From assembly GCA_027489105.1 (NCBI GenBank), contig JAIYAJ010000314.1, positions 1 through 15,010 on the forward strand: 15,010 nucleotides of DNA, in the 5' to 3' direction. This document shows positions 1-6,218 of this stretch, piece by piece (the first letter of the stretch is position 1; each line of letters begins with the position of its first letter). Position numbers and translations under genes: made by a program. The notes beneath the pieces are model-generated. The model had not been told where the DNA came from and did no database searches. It was given only the letters and a program-made list of their open reading frames with translations. The stretch comes from Zymomonas sp. (GTDB lineage Bacteria; Pseudomonadota; Alphaproteobacteria; Sphingomonadales; Sphingomonadaceae).

Positions 1-267
1 ATCGCGGACTCGCTCGGCTGGCTCTATTACAAGCGCGGCAATTATCGTGGCGCCATCCCGGCGCTCGAACGCGCGGTGGCGGGCGACCCCGGTCAGTCGG
101 TGATGAACGAGCATCTCGGCGACGCCTATTGGGCGGTCGGACGCCGGATCGAGGCGCGCTATTCGTGGCGCGCCGCGCTCGTCCAGGCCGACAAGGCGAG
201 TGCCGACCGCATCAACCGCAAGCTGTCGGACGGACCGGGCGAGACGCTGTCCGCCAACGATCGCTGA
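1..267 (+). CDS. TPR-repeat protein, C-terminal end (partial)
   Basis: The reading frame is open from base 1 and stops with TGA at 265-267, so only the last 88 codons are seen and the start lies outside the window. The residues show helix-turn-helix pairs typical of tetratricopeptide repeats: a first unit containing DSLGWLYYKRGNYRGAIPAL and a second containing EHLGDAYWAVGRRIEARYSW, with the usual W/L/G/Y/A/A/P pattern. TPR units are protein-protein interaction scaffolds; the partner cannot be read from this fragment. The tail after the second unit is short and polar. The gene ends 32 bp before ispE on the same strand, so the two may be co-transcribed. A TPR protein upstream of ispE is an arrangement I recall from sphingomonads, but that is memory and was not checked here. 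Confidence 0.85.
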   Translation: MADSLGWLYYKRGNYRGAIPALERAVAGDPGQSVMNEHLGDAYWAVGRRIEARYSWRAALVQADKASADRINRKLSDGPGETLSANDR

Positions 268-299
268 TCGCGCCAGCGCGCTCGACCGATCGCACCGCC

Positions 300-1142
300 A
301 TGGCCGACAGCGAGATCGCCTTCGCGAAGATCAACCTCGCGCTCCACGTCCGGCGCCGGCGTGAGGATGGCTATCATGAGCTGGAGACGATCTTCGCCTT
401 CGCCCGGCATGGCGACCTGGTCAGCATCGCCGAGGGGCCGCCCCGCCTGACGATCGACGGCCCCTTCGCCGACATGCTGCGCGGTGAGGACCCGGAGGAC
501 AATCTGGTGATGCGCGCCGCGCGCGGCCTCTACCGCCTGGCCGGTGCCGGAACCCCGCCCGCCATCCACCTCGACAAGCGCCTGCCCGTCGCCGCCGGCA
601 TCGGGGGCGGCTCGGCCGACGCCGCCGCCGTTCTGCGCCTCCTCTGCCGCCGGCTGGGCCTGTCCACCGACGCGCCCGAGGTGCTGGCGCTGGCCGCCGA
701 ACTGGGCGCCGACGTCCCCGCCTGCCTGCTGTCCCGCAGCGTCCGCGGCGACGCGCGCGGCGACGTGCTGCGTCCGGTGGACGGCAGCGGCCTCTGCGAC
801 ATGCCCCTGCTGCTGGTCAACCCCGGCGTGCCGCTGTCGACGGGGCCGGTCTTCAAGGCCTGGGACGGCGTGGACCACGGCCCCCTCGCCGCCGGCGACC
901 CGCTCGAAGCCGCACTGGCCGGCCGCAACGACCTGGAGCCTCCCGCGCTGCAGCTATGCCCCATTATCGGCGAGGTGATCGAGTTGTTGGCTGCCCAACC
1001 CAGCTGCACCCTGGCGCGCATGTCCGGCTCGGGCGCGACCTGCTTTGCGTTGTTCGAGAATAGCGAGCAGCGCGACACGGCGAGCGAAGTGATCGGCGTG
1101 AAACAGTCAGGCTGGTGGAGACTGGCAAGCGGCCTGCGGTAA
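300..1142 (+). CDS. ispE: 4-diphosphocytidyl-2-C-methyl-D-erythritol kinase
   Basis: IspE is the cytoplasmic ATP-dependent kinase that phosphorylates 4-(CDP)-2-C-methylerythritol in the non-mevalonate (MEP) route to isopentenyl diphosphate. The 280-residue protein has the normal family length. The GHMP-kinase hallmarks are visible: N-terminal FAKINLAL with Lys10, the ATP-binding glycine-rich motif PVAAGIGGGSADAA at residues 96-109, the LGADVPACL segment with the presumed catalytic Asp138, and the C-terminal glycine loop MSGSGATCFALFE. The ATG at 300 is chosen because it places the conserved AKINL motif close to the N terminus; the frame stays open further upstream into the TPR gene, but that extension is not family-like. 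No strong Shine-Dalgarno site is visible. The 21 bases around the stop codon recur, with two changes, at 3034-3054 (see the repeat entry). Confidence 0.97.
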   Translation: MADSEIAFAKINLALHVRRRREDGYHELETIFAFARHGDLVSIAEGPPRLTIDGPFADMLRGEDPEDNLVMRAARGLYRLAGAGTPPAIHLDKRLPVAAGIGGGSADAAAVLRLLCRRLGLSTDAPEVLALAAELGADVPACLLSRSVRGDARGDVLRPVDGSGLCDMPLLLVNPGVPLSTGPVFKAWDGVDHGPLAAGDPLEAALAGRNDLEPPALQLCPIIGEVIELLAAQPSCTLARMSGSGATCFALFENSEQRDTASEVIGVKQSGWWRLASGLR

Positions 1143-1146
1143 GCGG
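1126..1146 (+). repeat. Left copy of 21-bp imperfect direct repeat (end of ispE)
   Basis: The last codons and stop of ispE (Ser-Gly-Leu-Arg-stop, plus six bases) recur at 3034-3054 in the same orientation with 19 of 21 bases identical. The two copies bracket the whole repeat and IS island. The two differences would be synonymous if the second copy were read as an ispE end (CTG/TTG for Leu, TAA/TAG for stop). Confidence 0.6.
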
Positions 1147-1168
1147 CGGCCCTTCTCTCTTTCTTTCT

Positions 1169-1229
1169 AATTATTGCACTGTCACCGCGATTTTTCGGAT
1201 TACGGTGACACTCCACTTAATTTCCTTGG
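1169..1229 (+). repeat. REP-like inverted repeat, unit 1 (uninterrupted)
   Basis: Two arms of about 20 bp face each other across a 15-bp spacer: AATTATTGCACTGTCACCG at 1169-1187 and CGGTGACACTCCACTTAATT at 1203-1222. The right arm, complemented, matches the left except for three substitutions and one inserted base. It could fold as a hairpin in DNA or RNA. The block from 1198 to 1229 is the intact version of the sequence that the nearby insertion sequence has interrupted. Small palindromes of this kind belong to the general class of REP elements; the assignment is by structure only. Confidence 0.65.
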
Positions 1230-1238
1230 ATTACGGTG

Positions 1239-1254
1239 ATGGACTGCACCCCTT
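1239..1254 (-). repeat. Left outer inverted repeat (REP arm or element end)
   Basis: ATGGACTGCACCCCTT here is the near-complement of AAGGGTGCACTCCAT at 3014-3028 (one substitution and one extra base). The pair encloses the IS and all noncoding DNA around it. It could be an inverted REP arm or the terminus of a decayed small element. It directly follows a second copy of GATTACGGTGATGG (1229-1242), which also occurs at 1324-1337 on the left side of the IS. Confidence 0.45.
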
Positions 1255-1298
1255 GGGTGAGACACGATAATTAGGGACAGCGTGTTGCTGCCAGATCC

Positions 1299-1322
1299 AA
1301 GGGCTGCTGCGCAGTAGCCCTT
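1299..1322 (+). repeat. 24-bp near-perfect palindrome
   Basis: AAGGGCT, G, CTGCGCAG, T, AGCCCTT forms a palindrome broken only by one G/T pair, which would be a wobble pair in RNA. It ends two bases before the GATTACGG that forms the left target flank of the insertion sequence. No T-run follows on either strand, so it is not a standard terminator. Confidence 0.6.
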
Positions 1323-1339
1323 TGATTACGGTGATGGTG

Positions 1340-1351
1340 TGGACGGCGCTC
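1340..1351 (+). repeat. Left subterminal inverted repeat of the IS
   Basis: TGGACGGCGCTC, starting 5 to 8 bases inside the left end depending on how the TGA ambiguity is resolved. Perfect complement of 2695-2706. Confidence 0.85.
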
Positions 1352-1426
1352 TGAGGGAGGTTTGAGTCGCATAGCGACATTCTCCACAGTGTGACTGTCG
1401 AAGGTCCACCATGGAGCACCATCCAC

Positions 1427-2467
1427 ATGAGCAAGCTATCAAGCGATTTGTCGACTGTCACGGTCGTCGGCCTCGATTTGGCCAAGCATGTCTTCCAGGT
1501 TCACTGCGTCGATGCCGAGGGCCGGGTAGTGCTGAACCGTTCGCTCAGGCGACGCGAGGTGGCGGACTTTTTCCGGCGTCTGCCGCCTTGCCGGGTGGGT
1601 ATGGAGGCATGCGGCTCGGCCCATCATTGGGGGCGTGCGCTGATTTCGCTGGGGCATGACGTGAAACTGATGCCGCCTGCCTATGTGAAGCCCTACGTGC
1701 GGCGCCAGAAGAACGATGCCGCCGATGCGGAAGCGATCTGCGAGGCAGTGACGCGACCGTCGATGCGCTTCGTGGCCGTCCGTTCGGTCGAGAACCAGGC
1801 GGTGCTGATGCGCCACAAGGTACGCGAACTGATCGTCGCCCAGCGGACCCAATTGCTCAACGCGCTGCGCGGCCATCTGGCCGAGGCCGGGGTCATCGCC
1901 GCGCAAGGAGCCTGCAACGCACGCGCGCTTGCAGCGCTCGTCGCGGCTGGCCACGACGAGGTGCCGACCTGTGTGGCTCAGGCGCTTGTGCCTCTGGTGG
2001 AGCAACTCGGCCATCTGGATGCCGCCATCGCCGAAGCCGACAAGGCGATCCTCGAAGCCGCGCGTGGCAGCGCGGATGCCCGGCTGTTGATGTCCATTCC
2101 CGGTATCGGACCCCTTACCGCCGATGCGTTCGTCGCCACGCTGGGCCCCGATGGCGTGCGCCAGTTCTCAGGTCCACGCGAGTTTGCCGCCTTTCTCGGG
2201 CTGGTCCCGCGCCAGCGATCCTCGGGCGGCAAGGAACGGCTCGGCCGGATCACAAAGATGGGCAACGCCTATCTCAGGAAACTGCTGGTCGTCGGCGCAC
2301 ATGCCGTTCTCCATCACCATGCCCGGCATGAAGATCCCCTACGGATGTGGGCTAGGAAGCTGCTCGCGACCAAAGCGTTCAAGCTCGTTGCGGTCGCCAT
2401 AGCCAACAAGTTGGCACGGATCGCCTTCGCCCAGCTCTCACGCCAGACGCGATACGCCGGAGCCTGA
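1427..2467 (+). CDS. IS110-family transposase (IS1111 group recombinase)
   Basis: This is the recombinase that moves the element; IS110-family enzymes use a RuvC-like DEDD domain together with a C-terminal serine domain and are guided by an RNA from the element's noncoding end. The 346-residue protein is full length. The N-terminal domain shows GLDLAKHVFQVH with Asp17, GMEACGSAHHW with Glu60, and QKNDAADAEAI with Asp97 and Asp100, the four acidic residues. The C-terminal transposase-20 domain shows SIPGIGPLTA (223-232), FAAFLGLVPRQRSSGG (253-268) with the candidate catalytic Ser265/266, and the family ending KMGNAYLRKLL. The ATG at 1427 is chosen over an in-frame GTG at 1391 because GGAG lies ten bases upstream and the domain begins normally after it. 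There is no frameshift or missing catalytic residue, so it is probably active or recently active. Confidence 0.95.
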   Translation: MSKLSSDLSTVTVVGLDLAKHVFQVHCVDAEGRVVLNRSLRRREVADFFRRLPPCRVGMEACGSAHHWGRALISLGHDVKLMPPAYVKPYVRRQKNDAADAEAICEAVTRPSMRFVAVRSVENQAVLMRHKVRELIVAQRTQLLNALRGHLAEAGVIAAQGACNARALAALVAAGHDEVPTCVAQALVPLVEQLGHLDAAIAEADKAILEAARGSADARLLMSIPGIGPLTADAFVATLGPDGVRQFSGPREFAAFLGLVPRQRSSGGKERLGRITKMGNAYLRKLLVVGAHAVLHHHARHEDPLRMWARKLLATKAFKLVAVAIANKLARIAFAQLSRQTRYAGA

Positions 2468-2694
2468 GGCCACCATTCTTCCAGCTCGTTCAGGGTGCCC
2501 ATGCGGTGATGTGACAAGCGGACAACAAGGCGGCACAGCCCGGTGCAGCGTCAGCGCTACGAGCGCGATACGGTGATAGAGGCACGCCGCCGGCAGCGGA
2601 CAATCATCAGGGCCAGCGGCAACCACCGCATCCAACAGGCCGAAGACATGACCGCACCCGTTCAACACAACAACGCATCAAAACCCTTGACGAG
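2468..2694 (+). ncRNA. Candidate guide RNA region (seekRNA/bridge RNA) of the IS
   Basis: The 227 bp between the transposase stop and the right inverted repeat hold no convincing gene. In IS1111-group elements this 3' segment is known to encode the guide RNA that selects the target. Here TACGGTGAT at 2569-2577 is identical to the left target flank at 1327-1335. It lies directly between a short hairpin at 2554-2566 (GCGCT, loop ACG, AGCGC) and another at 2587-2599 (CCGC, loop CGGCA, GCGG), as expected for an unpaired guide loop. The RNA's exact ends and the right-target guide were not identified; the only other candidate seen is a 6-nt GTGACA at 2511-2516. Confidence 0.45.
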
Positions 2695-2706
2695 GAGCGC
2701 CGTCCA
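2695..2706 (-). repeat. Right subterminal inverted repeat of the IS
   Basis: GAGCGCCGTCCA, the perfect complement of the left repeat, 4 to 7 bases inside the right end depending on how the TGA ambiguity is resolved. Confidence 0.85.
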
Positions 2707-2710
2707 GACA

Positions 2711-2734
2711 TGACACTCCACTTAATTTCCTTGG
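2711..2734 (+). repeat. Right half of the target repeat split by the IS
   Basis: These 24 bases, beginning TGACACTCCACTTAATTT, are identical to 1206-1229. They are the right-hand remainder of the repeat copy into which the IS inserted; the left-hand remainder is GATTACGGTGA at 1324-1334. Confidence 0.85.
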
Positions 2735-2974
2735 CTTTGGCCCGCGCTTGCCTAGCTTCGGATCTCGCCCCAGCGTATAACGGCGGCACGATACTAAACT
2801 CGATGCAAACCGAAGTAAGTCGGTAGTACGGGGATTTGAACGCAGCGTCACCGTGTTCTCCGTCCGCTGTTCGCGCGCATCAATCCTTCAGGCATATGCG
2901 CGGTGAACCTTCGACAGCGCCCCGCGCAGAGAATCGGGGTGTTCGGGTACAGGGATCAGGTGAACGGCCGCATC
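2735..2974. other. Noncoding stretch with no identifiable gene
   Basis: These 240 bp lie between the split target repeat and the last REP-like unit. A 77-codon frame (2836-3069, +) runs through it and through the repeats, but it has no recognisable domain, no ribosome site and overlaps the 3' end of the neighbouring gene. A tRNA T-arm-like string (TTCAAAT on the minus strand near 2832-2838) is present without the rest of a tRNA. No other feature is supported. Confidence 0.5.
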
Positions 2975-3028
2975 AATTAATGCACTGTCACCAGAATATC
3001 CAGAATATCCTCAAAGGGTGCACTCCAT
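2975..3028 (+). repeat. REP-like inverted repeat, unit 3
   Basis: AATTAATGCACTGTCACC at 2975-2992 matches the left arm of unit 1 with one change. GGGTGCACTCCAT at 3016-3028 corresponds to its right arm with one base missing. The spacer holds a short tandem duplication, GAATATCC twice within 2993-3010. The unit lies 38 bp beyond the 3' end of the minus-strand TonB-C-like gene, so it could also form a hairpin at the end of that transcript. Confidence 0.5.
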
Positions 3029-3033
3029 ATCAT

Positions 3034-3054
3034 CAAGCGGCTTGCGGTAGGCGG
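3034..3054 (+). repeat. Right copy of 21-bp imperfect direct repeat
   Basis: Second copy of the ispE-tail repeat, lying just before the stop codon of the minus-strand TonB-C-like gene. It encodes Ser-Gly-Leu-Arg-TAG on the + strand, but the residues upstream of it do not resemble IspE, so the similarity ends at the 21-bp block. It may be a remnant of an insertion or duplication at the ispE 3' end, or chance similarity in GC-rich DNA. Confidence 0.5.
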
Positions 3055-3065
3055 GTATCGCCAAA

Positions 3066-3932
3066 CTAGGGGGCGCTCTTCAGCAATACTCTCATGATGT
3101 GCCAACCTGTTGCGACACCGTCCTTGTCGAAGGCGGAAAAGGGCGGGTCATAAGTGGCGTTTTGAACTTCACGACAATAGTCCGTCACCAGCCCGGCGTC
3201 GCCGCGCTGTTCGACATAGTTGCAGGTCTTTATTCTGCCGTCCGTGCCGACGGTGAAACGATAGATATTGAGCGCACGCTGTTGATAGCCAGAGCGCGGG
3301 GCAAGCAACCGGTCGCGAAGCTCGGGCGTGAAGATGTCCGCATTCTGCATTTCGATCTCGGCAGAGGGACCCGAATAACTACCTCGAATAGCGAGACCAA
3401 GCTCAAACGGTATCGCTTCCCGAGTGCCACAGGGCTTCCCGTCGAGTCCGTCCCCAGCAGCAGGAAAGATGATGACAAATTTACACGAGGTCGGATGCCC
3501 CGTCTGATCGACAGTCAGCAACATCGACGTCCAGATTTCACTGATCACGGCCGCCGCACCTGGGGTCGCCCATCTAACGCGATTTCGATAACTGCCCGCC
3601 CTTGCCTTACCTGTGCGATCACGCGCGGGCGAAAATCTGGCCTTGGCCAGCAAAGCTTTGCATGCGGACTGGTCCAGTAGATCAAATCCGCTGCTTTCGG
3701 TGATCTCGCAACTCACGGGCTTCCCAGTCGCGTCCACCCCCAGTTCAAACGCCGTGGTTCCAGTCATCCCAAAACGCAGCGCGGGGATAGGATAGTCCTC
3801 CGGCATGACCCACTCACCCGGCGAGCCTTCGGGTGTCAGCGGCGTTGCCCTCCCCTTGGCCGGACCGGCTATGGCGATATCGGCGCAGGCCAGCGTCGAC
3901 CATAGTAGCAAAGCGAATCTTGCCGTCTTCAT
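3066..3932 (-). CDS. Exported protein with three TonB-C-like repeats
   Basis: The 288-residue protein begins with a signal peptide (MKTARFALLLWSTLACADIAIAG, likely cleaved near residue 22) and has no later membrane anchor, so it is probably periplasmic. Residues about 55-121 match the TonB C-terminal fold pattern seen in many sphingomonad proteins: FELGVDATGKPVSCEI, then SSGFDLLDQSACKALL, then FSPARDRTGKA. Two further related units start with LLTVDQTGHPTSCKF (about 138) and YRFTVGTDGRIKTCNYV (224). Each unit carries two cysteines (75/91, 150/168, 237/253). The proline-rich linker and inner-membrane helix of real TonB are absent, so an energy-transducer role is unlikely. The start at 3932 is preferred over ATG 3938 because GGAG sits nine bases upstream. 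It follows the transglutaminase-like gene by 28 bp and is probably in the same operon. Its function is unknown. Confidence 0.75.
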   Translation of the reverse strand: MKTARFALLLWSTLACADIAIAGPAKGRATPLTPEGSPGEWVMPEDYPIPALRFGMTGTTAFELGVDATGKPVSCEITESSGFDLLDQSACKALLAKARFSPARDRTGKARAGSYRNRVRWATPGAAAVISEIWTSMLLTVDQTGHPTSCKFVIIFPAAGDGLDGKPCGTREAIPFELGLAIRGSYSGPSAEIEMQNADIFTPELRDRLLAPRSGYQQRALNIYRFTVGTDGRIKTCNYVEQRGDAGLVTDYCREVQNATYDPPFSAFDKDGVATGWHIMRVLLKSAP

Positions 3933-3960
3933 CCACATTTTCTCCGCCGGACCGATACGA

Positions 3961-6018
3961 CTATGCCGGTGCCTTGTCGCGCGCCGGAGGCGCAACACAG
4001 GGGACATTCTCTGCGGTCCAGTCGATCTCGTCGGTCGCGGGCACATCGATGTCGCTCGCGATCGGCTCGCTCTGCGTGAACGGGCTATAGAATATATACC
4101 CCATGCTGTTGTCGAACTTGGCGATGCGCGCATTATCACGCCGGGCAGTGGCCGCGTCTATTTCCTCCTGCTCGATCCGCGAGCCCCGGATCATGCGTAT
4201 GGCCCCGTCCCGCAAACCGAAGGCCCGATAATAATTTCGCCCGAAGATGTGTGTGTCATAACCCGGCTTGGACGCCCACTGCCTGGAGCGCGTCGTGACA
4301 GGAAGACGAACGGTCGTCACATAACAATCGAAATCGGGTTTGTTGTAATAGGGGGCCTCCTGATCCTGGTCGGCGGCACGGCCACGCCGCTCAGGCGGGC
4401 TGAAACCACCGCCAGGCAACGCCAGCGATTTGCCTCCATCGCCATCGTCTTCCCAGTCGATCTTCCAGGTGCCGGTGATCGTCAGGATGCTCGCCTGCGC
4501 CTGTTCGTCATAACGCCATTTGACGTCGTCGATCGTCTGCCAGCTGCCTCCGAGAAGGTTCTGACGAAATAGCTGAACGAGCTGGCCCGAGGGAATGCTC
4601 GAGAACGAAACCTGCTGCTGGACTCCGCCAATACCGCGGAGGATCGTCGTGTTGACGACCCGAGCATCCTGGTCGAAACCGGCCCGCGCATCGATATTCG
4701 TCAGCGTGATCTCTTCCGGGCGGGTCGGCAGCCGCCACGCGACAGGTTCGAGTGAATTGCCTTCCGCCGTCAATGGCAATATCCATCGATATCGCAGAAT
4801 CGCTTCCGTGCCGGGTCCGACGACGGACGGCATAGTGCCATCCAGCCAGTACCAGACCCCATCGATCCGGACGCGCACCAGCACGTGGTCGTAAAGGCGC
4901 GGGCTGGGCAAGCGCTCGTCCATGCCGTCATCGACGCCCGCGTTACTGACGAGCACGGGTACCCCCTCGATACCCAGTTCGTGCAGAAGGGCCAGGAGCA
5001 GAACGGTCTTGGCCTTGCAATCGCCATAGCGGCGACGCCAGGTCTCGTCTGCCGTGGCCGGCGTCAGATTTCCGTTGCCCAGCCCGACATAGACATAGCG
5101 GACGTCCTGCTGCACCAGCTTGAGCGCAGCGCTGACCCGCCCGAGCACGCTTTTGTTTGCCCTGGCAATCTTGCTTGCCTCGCTCTTGATCGGAGACTCC
5201 GCCGCCAGTTTGGCCGCGTCGGCAAATAGCGGGAAAAGGCGACGCGATACGGCCGCCCAGTCAGAGAAACTGCTATACTCCAGCGTTCGCTGCCATTGGA
5301 AACGCGGCGGCGCATCCTTGGGTGGGACGAGCGTGCCTGGATTATCCAATTCTATGTCAAGGGCTCGATCGGTAAACCGGGCCGCCGCGCTCATGCCCGA
5401 GCCGATTTTTGTGGCGGGTTTACGCCCTTCATCCCAGCTCAGGCCGATATGGTATCGCCCCGGGGCTGGGCTCGGCCCCACCAGCAATACGCCCGCATCA
5501 TTGGTCCCGAGCGTAGGGTCACTGACGTGGAGGGTGTAGCTCACCTCCAATTCATCCCCCACCCGCAAGTCCGGTACCCGCAATGTTGCCGTCAGGACGC
5601 CATCGATCATGGCAGTCTCGAGTTGGTCCTCGCGGCGCAATATCTCGAACGATGCCGCCTTCAGGACATCGATGATCTGGTCGCCTCGATAGACGGTAAC
5701 GCTGTGCACGACAGGCTCGCCCGCCGCCGGATTCCAGGAGATGGCAATGTTACCGACTTCGAGCGCGTTGGACTGGAGGATTTTCGCACGGTAGCCGACA
5801 TATTGCTCGGCACCCCTCGGACCAAGATGTGTCAGCACATCCTGACGTCGAAAGAATAATGCGCCATTCGCGCCTTTCGGAACCGGCAAAGGCTCCGATG
5901 CCCGGACCCATCCCGGTACCGGACCGATCCTGCTTGCCCCCTGATCCGCGTGAGCCACGCCGGAAAAGAGCAGCGCGGGCACGGCAATGAAAAAGGGGGA
6001 GCGCAAGATAGTCACCAT
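3961..6018 (-). CDS. Exported DUF3857 / transglutaminase-like protein
   Basis: The 685-residue protein starts with a signal peptide (cleavage expected after AHA, residue 24) and should act in the periplasm or at the cell surface. Residues about 50-230 resemble DUF3857, including the EVSYTLHV region, and residues about 280-400 form a transglutaminase-like core. The catalytic triad is visible as Cys334 in RRYGDCKAKT, His378 in YDHVLVRV and Asp393 in WYWLDGT. The C-terminal 290 residues have no family I can name. Transglutaminase-like folds can act as proteases, amidases or cross-linking enzymes, so the reaction is unknown. The ATG at 6018 is chosen to begin the signal peptide; a TTG at 6045 is also in frame, and neither has a clear ribosome site. 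GC content is visibly lower than in neighbouring housekeeping genes (a sampled 60-base line is 55 percent, against 73 percent in the transglycosylase gene). Confidence 0.85.
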   Translation of the reverse strand: MVTILRSPFFIAVPALLFSGVAHADQGASRIGPVPGWVRASEPLPVPKGANGALFFRRQDVLTHLGPRGAEQYVGYRAKILQSNALEVGNIAISWNPAAGEPVVHSVTVYRGDQIIDVLKAASFEILRREDQLETAMIDGVLTATLRVPDLRVGDELEVSYTLHVSDPTLGTNDAGVLLVGPSPAPGRYHIGLSWDEGRKPATKIGSGMSAAARFTDRALDIELDNPGTLVPPKDAPPRFQWQRTLEYSSFSDWAAVSRRLFPLFADAAKLAAESPIKSEASKIARANKSVLGRVSAALKLVQQDVRYVYVGLGNGNLTPATADETWRRRYGDCKAKTVLLLALLHELGIEGVPVLVSNAGVDDGMDERLPSPRLYDHVLVRVRIDGVWYWLDGTMPSVVGPGTEAILRYRWILPLTAEGNSLEPVAWRLPTRPEEITLTNIDARAGFDQDARVVNTTILRGIGGVQQQVSFSSIPSGQLVQLFRQNLLGGSWQTIDDVKWRYDEQAQASILTITGTWKIDWEDDGDGGKSLALPGGGFSPPERRGRAADQDQEAPYYNKPDFDCYVTTVRLPVTTRSRQWASKPGYDTHIFGRNYYRAFGLRDGAIRMIRGSRIEQEEIDAATARRDNARIAKFDNSMGYIFYSPFTQSEPIASDIDVPATDEIDWTAENVPCVAPPARDKAPA

Positions 6019-6218
6019 TGGCGAGCATGTCGGACAACGCGACAATAATCACCAATCAAACGGATAGAAAGCTCGCATCGGCGATATTCTGGAGTAGTTA
6101 ATTTCGGATGGATGCGGCGCTCTATCCAGGCGTTGAGCTGCTTCCGAGCCGGGTTTTGGGCAAATCCAGGCTAGCGATGCCGCGTCGCACGTAAGTGGAC
6201 GCGATCCGAGCACGGTGC
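6019..6218. other. Intergenic region upstream of the DUF3857 gene
   Basis: This 200-bp stretch must hold the promoter of the minus-strand pair and the 3' end of the next minus-strand gene. It is locally AT-rich around 6040-6110. I see no convincing -35/-10 pair, no terminator with a T-run and no RNA gene. Confidence 0.4.

Larger units (their letters stand above)
1332..2710 (+). mobile_element. Intact IS110-family insertion sequence, IS1111 type
   Basis: The element of about 1379 bp has one transposase gene and a pair of perfect 12-bp subterminal inverted repeats, TGGACGGCGCTC at 1340-1351 and GAGCGCCGTCCA at 2695-2706. Subterminal repeats a few bases inside the ends distinguish the IS1111 group from IS110 proper. 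The ends follow from the target: the left flank GATTACGGTGA (1324-1334) joined to the right flank TGACACTCCACTT (from 2711), counting the shared TGA once, recreates exactly the uninterrupted sequence at 1198-1229. The ends are therefore ambiguous by three bases (1332-2710 through 1335-2713). There is no other target duplication, as expected for this family. The element lies entirely between ispE and the minus-strand gene pair and breaks no gene. Confidence 0.9.

Noticed and set aside
1391..1426. Longer start (GTG at 1391) for the transposase
   Set aside because: ATG at 1427 has GGAG at a good distance and the family-typical N terminus; the extra 12 residues have no family match.
1332..2710. 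Composite transposon carrying cargo
   Set aside because: Only one IS copy with a single transposase gene is present and nothing but its own noncoding ends lies between the inverted repeats.
2790..2850. tRNA-like string (TTCAAAT and flanks on the minus strand)
   Set aside because: Only a T-loop-like heptamer is seen; the T-stem does not pair well and there is no anticodon arm, D arm or CCA. It could be a remnant, but nothing supports a tRNA gene.
1169..3028. CRISPR array
   Set aside because: The repeats are few, irregularly spaced, partly inverted and lack unique equal-length spacers, and no cas gene is in the window.
2836..3069. 77-codon + strand frame in the island
   Set aside because: It runs through REP-like repeats and ends over the 3' end of a real minus-strand gene; there is no ribosome site or recognisable domain.
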